DNA from: Phallusia mammillata
Taxonomy: Eukaryota; Chordata; Ascidiacea; Phlebobranchia; Ascidiidae
Direction of reading: 5' to 3'
NCBI GenBank assembly: GCA_003260075.1
Contig: QLIY01000227.1
Span: forward strand, 62,001-126,000
Length of the DNA stretch: 64,000 bases
Below, piece after piece: positions 21,801 to 34,600 of the stretch. The notes under the pieces were generated by a model, which was not told the origin of the DNA, made no database searches, and saw nothing but the letters and a program-made list of their open reading frames with translations. Position numbers and translations under genes: made by a program. Each line of letters starts with the position of its first letter. Position 1 is the stretch's first letter.

Positions 21801-24800
21801 TGGTTAAGGCGCGGCGGGTGTCCGAGGGTGAAAGAAGGCCATTGCACCTCGCTCAGCCGTAGTAAACAAATCGCAATGGCTAGCTGTAGCAAAGGATGGA
21901 CGTTGTAAAAATTCGAACTCGCGGAACTTAAAATCATTGTGTTGTATAAGCGCTTGCATGTTGTTGAAGCATACGTGTATATTTGTAGGTTTATGAGTTC
22001 GATTAAGACTGAGATATTGCCGTCGATCAACTATACTTTGGTAGTGTAACCTCTGTCTTAATCTTTAAACATGTAAAATTAGTGATTCTTACACTGCAAG
22101 CTTTTCAGTTGGAGAAAAATATTCTAGTTTTAAGGGCATGTATAACATTGAAACAGAAATATATCGATAATCAGAAAAAAGCTGTTTAAAACTTTTTGAA
22201 GCGCAGCCGAAAAAGCGACTTTTTGTCGCAACCCGTAAACAAAGTTCATACTTGAGACTTGCAGCTGATGTAATGGAAAAACGGCTTAATAGGCTCTGTA
22301 ACAGTTTTGTAGTAATCGACAATAGTTATGTTATGTATTAAAGTATTCGTAGAAGGTCAATCGATCAAGTAGTGTTTTTTTTTCAGTTAAACCTGTTTGT
22401 TCAAACTTGTTATTGGCAAGGTGCATAATTTCACGCTTTACGTGTATGATGCCTGTTAGTCTGGTGCAAAGCTTATGTAGGCTACAGTACTAAGGACAAT
22501 GGCATGAATTATTGCCAAATATGTCATTGGAAGTGCTCCTTTGTTCGGGCCAATTGTAAATAGACCAGTGTTTAATATTCCGACAGAATACTTTATTCAA
22601 TAAGCTGCTTACTTTGGATTCCGGTCATAATTGTGCTTGCCAGTCTAGTTCAAATATGTTATCAGACAGCTCAGATTCGCAAGACCTAAAATGCATGCAT
22701 GAAAATGTATCTATTTCAACTTCGCATTCTCTGGTGTCAAGTTTTGGTTAGCGATGTTGCAAATCCAATTCTAGACCGCCGTTGGCATTTAGGTTTGCAG
22801 TGTGTAGAGAGAGGCTCGCTCGGCAGTCATCTGAGTTGTTTGCTTAAGCCATATTCTTTGCCTCCGATAAGTTTTGCCAAAGTTTATGATGTGGCAATTG
22901 TGGGTCGGGCTGCGAACAATGCGTTTTCATTGCTCGTTTCGCTCGTTGTTTGGGCTTTAGAGTCTAAAAGTTTAGACTGAGTTTGCCCGACCAAATTTCA
23001 CCCAAAATAAATAATAGGGTTTGGTTGTTGACATGGTAGGCAAAATATTTAAAGCTAGTCATTTCAGAGGTGAAGTATTTTGAACTCAGTTGATTTTGTG
23101 TGTTGTGGAGGCAAAATAAATGCTGTTTTATTATTATAGTCAAATAACATGTTTTAATGTGTATGGGCTCTACTCAGTGTCGTTTGTGTCTAACAACAGC
23201 AAAGCAATAACACACAAAGTAAGTACGTTCAACATAAAACTTTCTTGCCATTAACAGTTCAACTACTTAACAAACACATGTCTTTGGAAATCTGAAAATT
23301 TCTGCTTACAACTGATACACAAACAAAAGGGGCTCTGGACATTTTTTGTCATCGAAGGCTTTTCAACGTTTTTCGGACCTGTTAGCGTGGTAAGCTCGAA
23401 AGCAAATATTAACGCGTCTAAGGCCTGTGGTAGTTTGTTATCATGTGCTTGGTGTGAACGCGTTTTGCGTGTGTGTGAGTATAAGTATAGCACTACGTGA
23501 TATACCCTCCCTTCTGCTGGATTTGTCAAGCATAGTAGAATATTGATGGACAGATAAATTAAGTGGGCAAAGGAAAAACTGTACAGCAAAAAACTTCATT
23601 ATTTTGTTGTTATCATATCTTTTGCAGCGTTGATAGACCTGACTGTTTGTTGTTTTAAGAGTATCCAATGCACTCTTGGATTGTTCATGTCAATTATGAC
23701 TTTATTGTCGTGTGTGTGTGCGCAGGTGCCTTGTTGCCAAGTTTGCCAATATGGCGTGTAATGTGTTTACATCACTGACATGCACTTGAAAAGGATGCAT
23801 TGATTTCATGATAAATAGAAATCCGCTTACGTATTTATCCCTTTATTTGCGTCTTAATATAACCACGGAACACGACTGGCAAAAGATCTTTTTACAAATC
23901 TACCCTAATAACCTTTCATTTTACAGCAAACCTGCCAAAAAACGGCAAGTTCGTTGGATTTTGGTCACACTAGTTGTAGTTATGTCCGCGTTAAGCCATT
24001 GAACTGTATAGTGCAGTTAATAGCCACTTTGTAATGACATGTTTAAAGTCGTTGTGGCTTTGGGGCGAGAGTAAAGTGTGGAAATGCGCAAGGTGCCAAT
24101 TAAATTTGATTCTTCACGATTAGAGCCAAGCTATTCAACCATTTCGGGCCGTAAGCGACTGCCCTGCACATTGTCTCCAGTGTTATGTCTTTTCTCTTTT
24201 GTTTGCTGATTCAGCTGCAAAAACAGGCAGCAGACTACAAAGTGAGCACCTGCTAGCTGTAGAGAACTGTTACAGGCTTTATGTTTATGTGAAGAACCCT
24301 ATATTTTTAAGTTTCCATCACCAACTTTCATTGGAGTGATAAAGCAAGTCTACTGTAGATCAGTTAAAATGTGTTGATTAGTTTGATTTACTTGGATGTA
24401 ACACAACTTTCTTGGCGGTAGCTAGTATCTTACATTCCGAGCGTTTTTTTTTTGTTTCTCATTCATTAGGAAATAACAAGTATTATCAGTTGTATATGTG
24501 TTTGTAAGTTTTTGTAGCTTTGCTTTGGCTGGAGTTTCAAAAATAATTGCTGTGTTTTTAATACTGTGTGAAGTACAGTCACTGTTAAAAAAATTGGCGT
24601 AAAAGAGCCGTTTTTTTGTCCTTTAATGACCTTTTTTATGTGTCGCGCCTCGCTCTAGCACGCTCATTATCTTTTGCCTTCGAGCGAAATAGAGCGTGAC
24701 TGCGGCGTTGGAGTCGCTAAAACGCGGCGGAAAATTGAAATGACGTTGGGCGTCAGTCACAATGATGAACCGATGTGTACCATCATTATTTCTCCCAAAG

Positions 24801-25342
24801 TTAGTCATGATTCACAGGAGATGCCGGCGAAAGGCTTTTGGCGTTGAAATCCTATTTTTGTATCAGCGATTTGGTGAGATAAAGATCGGCGTGTATTCAA
24901 ATATAGGCATCAATTAGCTTCACGATTATAATAGTGTATGATTTGCCAACAGGATTTACTATGTTGAATTCAAGTCGTTTAGGTTTCAGACAGGAAGCCA
25001 TTTTTTTCTTTCGCCCCCGTGAAAGAGAGTCTAATCAGTTTCCCTCTGTCGCAGGGTGTACATGTGAAAGGCAGTTTGAATAACAGAAAGGTGATTTTTT
25101 CATTGTAAGAGCGGCTACTTTGATTTAGAAAGGTATCTTTACTTTCAAGTGTCAGTAGTAAAAGTTAAACAAAATTGAGAAGTAGTGTAAAGTTCCTTAA
25201 TGTGTTAGCTGTCAGAATATTGAAAGACTTCACCTCTGTACGTATTTTGAGATCTTGTTGGTTCATCAGTATCAGAAAAATAACATAACCGTAACTTCTA
25301 AAGCAAATGTTTAATAATTGTTCTTGTTTATGTTTTGCTGCA

Positions 25343-25560
25343 GATATGCCCTGCGGTTGGCAGTTGCTGCAAATATCTGTTTATTGTACTTCGCTGGACT
25401 TTATTGTGGCCTGTCCGCAGAGAATGCGATCCATTATCGTCAGCTGCATTTAGAGGCCCAGGCGTTGCAGCTCACCTATCTGTCTCCAAAGCAAAATTCA
25501 TGGCCACACAATAACACAACGTTTGTAGGTTCAAGAAGACATACAGCTTTAATAGGGTAA
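25343..25560 (+). other. Candidate orphan exon with hydrophobic segment
   Basis: After a strong acceptor (tgttttgctgcag) a frame runs for about 72 codons. It begins YALRLAVAANICLLYFAGLY (membrane or signal-like), continues with a helix-like HLEAQALQLTYL and an NNTT sequon, and ends at a stop at 25560. It could be the last exon of an unseen gene or an alternative first exon of the EVA1C-like gene. I do not recognise it. Confidence 0.3.
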
Positions 25561-25607
25561 AAGATTACAATACCCGCCGCGAAGCCAGCCGATTACATAT
25601 CAAAAGC

Positions 25608-28600
25608 ATGCGAGAGAGAGATGATGACGTCAAATCCGGATATACTACGAACTCGATGATGCATGACGTCACGTTTTGCAAGGTCATCAAGTGCAAAGCC
25701 GCTAAACCAAGCGACACGTGGATATATAACAAAGCAACTAACAGAACTGGATTAACACAAGCAAATAGTGGAAGGGAAATCGTGAAAACGCCGTTCAGAA
25801 GTTCACCTTTGATATACCGACTTTTGTTGTGGTTTCACTTCCTTCATTTGTTCACACTGGCCGCCGGAGACTACTATTCAGGTAAACAAGCTCGTTACAG
25901 GATAGTGTGATACGTAAACAACCACTAGAAACTCTTTTAAATGGTTCAGAGGTTTGGCGTTTGTACTTAACGTGTCCCTGCTAACAACTTCAAAGAAATT
26001 TAAACTTGCCGACTCAGGAAATAAGAGCATGTCGCTACATAAATCACTATAACTACCTTGTATCGAGTGCAGGAAAAGTGAAAACAATATCCTTTGCTTT
26101 CCTGGCAAGTATAATTCATTTAATAAGAAAACATTTACTACCTTGTATCGAAACACACTTTGTAAACGTTTTTTGTTTGGAATTGTTTTTTTTTTGGACA
26201 TCAACATGTAGGTTTCTTTTTCCGAGAGAAATTGACAAGCTTTAGCGTTATATCGCATAGATGGATGGCAAACCCACAACAGAGGCTCTGTAAAACTGTA
26301 AACAGCAATGCAGAGTGGCGTGATAAAAAAATCAACCGCCATAATCTGTCGGTTAGTTTGGAATAGGATAAGACGTTCGTAAATAGTTTACTTTGGATTG
26401 ATTGTTTGGGGGCCGCTTTGTAGTCAGGAGTCTTTCAATAATTGACTGGCCACTTCAGTACAGATTAAGGTACTCTCGTGCCGCTTTTAGTAAATCATAA
26501 TCCAGACAGCAGTCAATCTGTACCCCGGTTTATTTGATGTATTTTTAGCATGGGAAATATCGACTGTCTGCGTTTGGATTAAAGTGATGCTTTTAAAAAA
26601 TTGACCCAATTTTTCACAACAAAGATTTTTCACTTTTCTCGATCCAAACATACTTCACCTCAGAGTTGTAAACGGGCCTAAAATTGGAACCCGGTTCCGA
26701 ATGTACAAGCCTGAAACCCGGCTTTGGTCTTGAACAAGGTGTTTTAGGACTGCTTGACATTAGGTCAGGCCCAACAACCGGCTACTTAGCTACTTAAATT
26801 TATTCAAAAAAATACTGACACAGAGTGTAATGGCAGGCCCACATCAAGCCCGTTGTTTTAAAGAAACCCAAGCCCAAACCCGACCCAAAAGCCCGGGCCG
26901 ATTTATAACTCTGATTCACCTAAAGCAAAGTTTCTCACAGTCGTTTAGCCAGCTAACAATGCATGTTTTTCCAACTCCACTTTTCCGTAACATTATCATA
27001 GTTCCGTGGGAATACGTATCCATCATCCGTTCTCGCACTGGAGTGATACATTGCAGTCACTAAACAATTCGTATTGATTTCTGATTGGGCGGATATCTCT
27101 TTCGCGTATTGTTTCGTAACAATTGAATGCGTCGTGTGAAAATGGGCGTGACGAGCTTCTAATGGGAAAATAAATTATCTAACGTCTGGCGCAACGCGCG
27201 GAAACGAAGTTTCAGAAATCGATATCAAGGATCGATTTTTGTATAATGACACCTGTGCAAGAAGGGATACCTGCACATTGACCTTGAAATTTTAATAGAA
27301 ATCGATTTTTTGGAAGTGGTTTATGCTTAGTTTTTTTTTGTGTGTGAAAAACCTATTTGTTATACTGGACCAGATACAAAAACTTTTCTTTACATAAAAC
27401 AAATGTCTGCATGTCAAATATTTTGCACCACAATATCGAAACCCTATTCGGCCGAGGTCATAACGAACAAAACGAAATTGTCTGATTCGAAACGAAATTA
27501 GTTTCTTTAATCAGTGCTGACATCATAAGCTGACGTAGTATGTCTTGGTTTAAAGTAGCGGATAACGATTTTTAAGTTTCTGTATCGTGTCTTGCTGCCA
27601 TGTTAAAAATTTAAACTTGTCTTATGTGTGCAACCAGTAGAGTAAAGGCTTTATCAAAGGGTAAAAAGTCGCAGTTAGTCGAAAGGGTTTTGTGTACATT
27701 ATAGAATACATGAAGCAAATGTAGTTTTTGAACCTAAAGTTACCATAAATTAATAAACAAAACAAAACAAAAACTATTCTTTGTGGGCAAGCTTTCTATT
27801 TGCTTTCGGTGTGAAACAGGTCCTATGCCTTGGTCCGCATTATTCGTTTTTCATATTTGCGCAATCTCACTTTACCGGTACCTCACGTTGGTCTGAAGAC
27901 CAGAACTAACCCGTGGGCTTATTAGCAAAGGTTGCTGTCGTGCTTAAGGCCCCGTTCCGTGTTTTTAAAGGATTACCGGAGACGCAGGGTGGTAATAAAC
28001 GGCCCTTCAGTTATTCTGTGACCAGCTGCAGGGTTAACTGTTCTGGTTCGCTGGTTTTACTTGACTTTTCTCGGATAGTTTTTACATTTTTTTAGGAAGC
28101 GTTCTTTAAAATAGGTTTGGGCACAAACTTTTTTGACTTTTACTGTTGGTTAAGCGTATGTACATATTTATTTAGCTGATTTTTTGCAATTGTAGGCATT
28201 CCAATGTAACTTGGCAATCCCCTTTGTCCAAATTTGGTTGAAAAGTAAAGTTAGAAATTTGCGCGTGTTTACATTCAAAACATGGTGAAGCTTGAACTCC
28301 CATAGAAACTCAGCAAAATTGTTTTGCACAACAAGCCATTGAACGCTATCCACCAAACATAGAACTCGTGTACTATAACGAACTTTGGGGATAAATTTAA
28401 GAATAGGGATAAATCTCTTGCCCCAATTATAGTATTAACAATGATCTTGAAGCTTACTGCAATGACGTAGGATAGGGGTCATGGGTTTTATGTTCGCTTT
28501 TGTAATAAACGGACCACTGTTTTTTTCCTACGATAGACCAACCTGTCATGCGTTTTAAAACTGTCTTGAGATAGACATCATCAAAGTTTTCTGAAAGGTC

Positions 28601-31600
28601 CGTTAAAACCTAAATATCCCTGATTTGTTTGGCCACCAGGAAAGGCTTGTTGTAAGGTTATCCGTACTCCAGATGTATTGGCTTAAGGCCTAACAGTGAT
28701 GTGTGAAGAAGTTTATCTCGACTTTTGCTTAATACACAGACTATAAATTGCAACAAAATCTTAGTTTGTAGCCTGCCCTAATTTTGCGTCACCAAAAGAT
28801 TTTTTATCTGTAGGTATGTGCGCACGTTCCTTAACATTATTTAATGTTCTTATGTTGGTCTGATTAAACACGTCAAACGTTTGAGAATGTTTCCTTTAAA
28901 ACTAGTAATTACATCAATCCAGAAGCCCTACGGGAAAGGGTGGGTGCCGACCGAGCTTTTGTTGCCGATCTTCAGTCACCATTGTTTTCTTAGACAAACA
29001 CAATCGCGCATTCTACAGCTGCGCCACCCTTCTTACGCCCTGAACTACGCAAAGCGCTTTACCACTCCTGAATGACCGGCAATTACTGACACAATGCATT
29101 TTGATTACAGGGTACATGGCTGCTATTATCACAAACCATACTGCCAGTGCATGCGAAGGGCAAGTCCTATACATCAGATGTCCTTTGATGTCTACAATTG
29201 ATATAAAGGTAAGGCACTATTACTCTTGGTTAACTCTCGCTAAACACAGAATTCATTCCGATCATTTCACCCACACTTGTCTTAACCAAACCTGTGAGTC
29301 CTCAAACATTACCGGTTTACGGTTATTGTTTGTTTTCATGGCGTCAGTGGCTTACTTGGGAATGTTGTGAAGCGCGTTTCCTGGTTTTGTCGACTGACTA
29401 ACATGTTTTTTTAGCATTTTTTTTTAAATAAGCATTTTAAGAAAATCGGCTTCATTTATGCCGTCCCCCCCCCCGTTTGTTTTCATGGCGTCAGTGGCTT
29501 ACTTGGGAATGTTGTGAAGCGCATTTCCTGGTTTTGTCGACTGACTAACATGTTTTTTGTCCTCGTGTCAATGACTAACTTGTGTTACTGTGAAATGAAC
29601 AGTGTCGTCCAGGTGTAAGCTGTCAGTCGGTTTTCGTTCTGCGACATTTGTTTTGCCTTGATGATAAAAGGTGAAATCTTGGTAAGTTTCCGTCCAAAAC
29701 TAGCTTGATACGTTAACAAACGACTGTGCTTTCAAAACTTTTGACCAACTAAGAAAAAAATACATTTCAGCGCAACGACTTAGTTCAACGACTTAGAGGG
29801 AGCTAAGTCACGCTTTGAGCATTTGTTGCTTATCATAATTTGAAAAAATAAGCATTTTAAGAAAATCGGCTTCATTTATGCCGAAAACCTACGCTAACAC
29901 GGTGGAGAGACAGTAAAATATCCGAGCTGTAAAAAAGCAGTCAAGAATCGGTTCACTAAACTTGTAACCTCGGCAGAAGTCGATCGCTGTCTGTTGCACA
30001 AACCTGACGCCAAACTATAGAATTTCAGCCACTTTTTAAATACGTGTGAAAATTGTGAGCTGACAATACGAATGCGTAATGGAGTTCCACCTGGGCCTGT
30101 TGGTTTTAAGTTGCTTTGGGCGCATTATATTCAAGGGTCAAGATAATGAACTTATCTATCGCCAATGCCAGTGGAGGCTAAGTGCTTTACGTTGGTGGTC
30201 GGATAAAGTAACAACCTATTTTTAGAAGATTCTCAGTAAAATTTGGGCTTGGATTTTTGCGGGTTTCTTTACAGTGACTCTTCAAAATCTCAAATTGATG
30301 ATGTCCCCCCCCCCAAAATTGTGAGCTGACAATACGAATGCGTAATGGAGTTCCACCTGGGCTTGTTGGTTTTAAGTTGCTTTGGGCGCATTATATTCAA
30401 GGGTCAGGATAATGAACTTATCTATCGCCAATGCCAGTGAAGGTTAAGTGCTTTACGTTGGTGGTCGGGTAAAGTAACAACCTATTTTTTAGAAGATTCT
30501 CAGTAAAATTTGGGCTTGGATTTTTGCGTGTTTCTTTACAGTGACACTTTAAAATCTCAAATTGATGATGCATTGCGCTATTGCTATACATTGTATGCAG
30601 CATATTCTGCAACATTGTGTTAGTAAGACATAGTTTTAAAACAGTGATGTTCAAGCCAAAAACCGAGTTTAACCAAAGTATCTAAGAACATGGCACTTAA
30701 ATTGTGTTACTACGATTGTTTAACGAGTGGAATAAACGTAGCTCAACTTATGTCCAAGCAAACGAATCAAAGCTCAAAAATCGCCCTAGTGCAAACTGTT
30801 ATAATTTTTGGAAGAGGTTGACTCTAGCACAATAACAAAAAATGTAAAAGGAGTGTAAGTAATTTACCTAACACAAGCTTAATTTGTGATGGCGTTTTAG
30901 CTTTGCGCTTTTCCCATGTTATTTCTCTACTAACAAGATAACGGATGCGTGGTTTAATCGTGCTGTAGAATACAGCAATACAAAACGTTGTTGTGTTTGG
31001 ATTTGTCGACATTTCAATAGAAATCTTATGAAAACGGGGTAAATCCAACAGAGGCGTGAGAAAATGGAACACTGCTAATCTTCAGACAAGTGGCTTCATC
31101 CAGTTTCTGTCGCTTTATGTGGGTAAAATCAGACAAGAACGGTTTTAGTTTTCACTAACCACCCATACTGGGTCATTGTCTGTGCCATTTGCATGGAGAA
31201 TTAGACCAAGTTTCCTTTCGATAAGCTGCACAACGGTTAACATTTGTTTGTCTTATGCATAACATTTGTCTTATACGTTGGCATGCCAACGAGCTTACGA
31301 AAATACTTAATTACAACTGTTTCCAACCCGATTTTTAAGTTTAAAGTATTATTGCACAAGTGGAATACTACCCTATGAAGCTTGCAAAAAGTTTTCATCG
31401 ATCTGCTACTTACGCTGCCAGTTGCCGTGCATTAGTTAATCTTGTCAAGGACTTGAAATCAACCCAGCATAGCTCAGGTCGATATGGTCACTTGACTGGC
31501 GTTACAGCGTACGATTCGGAAGCGTTACTTTAAATTCAAAAATTTACCCTAAAGCTCGTTTCATACTTTTTAATAAAATTTTAGTTCAAACCTAAATTTG

Positions 31601-34600
31601 CAGTTAAATTTGCGATCAAAATTAATTTTCACCATGACTTTGGAATCAAATTCAATTTTGACCACATGTATGCTATAAATGTTTTGTTTTTATTTTGAGT
31701 TTGAGTTTGTAATTAGGCCCCCCCCCCCAACCTAAATTTGCAGTTAAATTTGCGATCAAAATTAATTTTCACCATGCCTTTGGAATCAAATTCAATTTTG
31801 ACCACGTGTATGCTATAAATGTTTTGTTTTTATTTTGAGTTTTAGTTTGTAATTAGGTCATCAAAACACTCTTTTCTTGTTTGTCATCAAAGCTGGCGAA
31901 CAAACAAATATTAAATCCCCTTTAACAATGTTTGCTTTGGATTATATTGTGTGTGTTTTCTAACCAACTTACCAACCCCTGTGCCAAACATGTAATCGTA
32001 ATTACATTTTTAGAAGTCACATTACACTTTTCAAACGCATCAAAAGCAAGCCACGCAACACCCAAATACAGTCTATTAAGTTGTACTGCTATGCCCCCCC
32101 CCCCATTGTTTGTGAACATGTCATTATTGGCCTACTTTTGGATGTTTACAAATCTTGTGACTGACCAACGTTTCTCGATTCTGATGTGCCTGATCAACAT
32201 GTTTTTCGACTTTTAGGGTCAAACATTCGGCCAGATTACTCTGCGAACTGACGGAATGTTGCCAAAGTACATTTGGTTTAGCGCCTTACGTCATGTGCGC
32301 CCCCCCCCCCGAATTTTCCGTTAGCAGTAACTTTCATTGTGTTTTGACATCTCAAGGCCTGAACACATTGTGGCCATTGTTTGTGAACATGTCATTATTG
32401 GCCTACTTTTGGATGTTTACAATTCTTGTGACTGACCAACGTTTCTCGATTCTGATGTGCCCGACCAACATGTTTTTCGACCTTTAGGGTCAAATATTCG
32501 GCCAGATTACTCTACGAACTGACGCAATGTTGCCAAAGTACATTTGGTTTAGCGCCTTACGTCATGTGCTTATTGCTACGGAAACAAACTAGCAATAAGC
32601 CAATGCTGGTATAAGGAAACAAACTATTTACGTATTGTAACTGGCTTCGAAATTATTCCATTTAAACGTAAGTGTTCGTGACTGTAAAATAATGTTTTTG
32701 TTGTATGGAGCTTCACTGTACAAAAAGATTGAAAACAGTGCGACATGTGAAGTTCTCCGCTTGGTCTGTTTTTGCACCAAACGCAAAATACTTGAAAGGT
32801 CGTTTCGGGTTGTTTAGTCGTGAAATTAAAAACTTTTAAATCTGATTTCGAACATAAATCGATGGATTTTAAACTCAAGCACACAATGGTGTTTGTAACT
32901 TGAGGATTAAAAAGTTTCTTCTGCGATTCGTTTTTCCATTGCTTCTTCAGTTTCGCATAATAGCTTCACAGCCTTGTCAAATCTGCAGCTCGTTCGAATA
33001 CTGACAGCATTATGTTTCTGCTTGTTAGTGACATACAAGGGAGTGCATTTAGAATCATTGTAGTGTAGAAATAATTGCTAATAAAAACTAAGAAACCTGC
33101 AAGTTTAACACTCCCAAATACAACTACCCTAATAACAAAAATGCTTATCAGTTCACGATTGTCAAATTTTCCTAAATTTAATAAAAACAGCTAGATGCAA
33201 AGTCATACGTTTAATGTGATTGCTTTTCGTAAAATCTCTGTTTTATGAAGTGAACTTAAATGACCTTAAAATGTGTGAATATTTTTCAAGTGGATTTACT
33301 AGAATGTTGGGTTGTACTATAAAATCATCAAAGTTTAGTGATAGATGTTCTTTGATACGGGAGGTGGCAATTTAAGAGAATTCCGAAACAGTTAATTTAT
33401 TTCACCGCAAACGTGTTTCTTGTCAGACTTGATGACACACCAATTGCTTGGTTCTGACAACTGACAAACTCGCCAATTACGATTAGTTCCTTGTCAAAGA
33501 GAACTAGCAGCATTCTTTAAAGTTCTATTTTCGTTGTATCCGTTACTTTTCCAAAAAAAGGTTTTTCAGGCCCCAACACGATTGGTTCCCCCCCCCCACT
33601 CAAGCACACAATGGTGTTTGTAACTTGAGGATTAAAAAGTTTCTTTTGCAATTCGTTTTTCCATTGCTTCTTCTGTTTCGCATAATAGCTTCACAGCCTT
33701 GTCAAATCTGCTGATCGTTCAACTACTGACCGCATCATGTTTCTGCTTGTTAGTGAAATAAAAGGTGCCAATAAAAACAAAGAAACCTACAAGTTTAATA
33801 CTCCCAAATACACCTACACTAATAAAAAAATGCTTATCAGTTCACGATTTGTCAAATTTTCCTAAATTTAATAAAAACAGCTAGATGCAAAGTCATGCGA
33901 AGGTTTATTGTGATTGCTTTTCGTAAAATCTGTTTTATGAAGTGAACTCAAATGACCTTAAAATGTGTAAATATTTTTCAAGTGGATTTACTAGAATGTT
34001 GGGTTGAACCAAAAAATCATCAAAGTTTTGTGATAGGTGTTGTTTGATACGGGAGGTGGCAATTTAAGAGAATTCCGAAACAGTTAATTTATTTCACCGC
34101 AAACGTGTTTCTTGTCAGACACAAATTGCTTGGTTCCGACAAATGACAAACTCGCCAATTACGATTAGTTTCTTGTCAAAGAAAACCGACAGCATTCTTC
34201 GCAATTCTATTTGCGTTATATCCTTTACTTTTCCGAAAATAAAAACGTTTTTAAGTCCTAACATGATTGGTTGTTTTGATTCAGTCTACGTAGGACGTTT
34301 TGAGGTTTTCAATTCCTAACAGGTTTTGAATTTAAAAGTGTAACCATATGAAACCACTTTGTTTGTACAGCTGGTTTGGTGTTATCACATCAAAACCTAG
34401 CTCTACTGTGTCTACAAACCCACGCTTTCATACAACTTGCATACTACCCCCCCCCCTCTACGTAGGACTTTTGGGACCCACCAGGTTTGGAATTCAAAAG
34501 TGTAACCCACTAGGTATGGAATTTGAACAAACTTTGTATGTACAGCTGATTTGGTGTAATCACATCGAAACCTAGCTCTGCAGTGCCTACAAACCCACGC

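Larger units (their letters stand above)
17781..25340. other. 3' UTR, transposon remnants and CpG-rich patches; no gene recognised
   Basis: The 3' UTR of the sulfotransferase-like gene runs to about 18700. Two nested repeat insertions follow (19040-19914), then a MITE at 20425. A CpG- and CRE-containing patch lies at 21590-21800 and a second GC-rich patch at 24640-24850. Reading frames here are short and lack splice-consistent exons. Confidence 0.5.

Noticed and set aside
25878-26342. 154-codon minus-strand frame
   Set aside because: It overlaps the donor side of EVA1C-like exon 1 and has no motif I can identify; probably chance.
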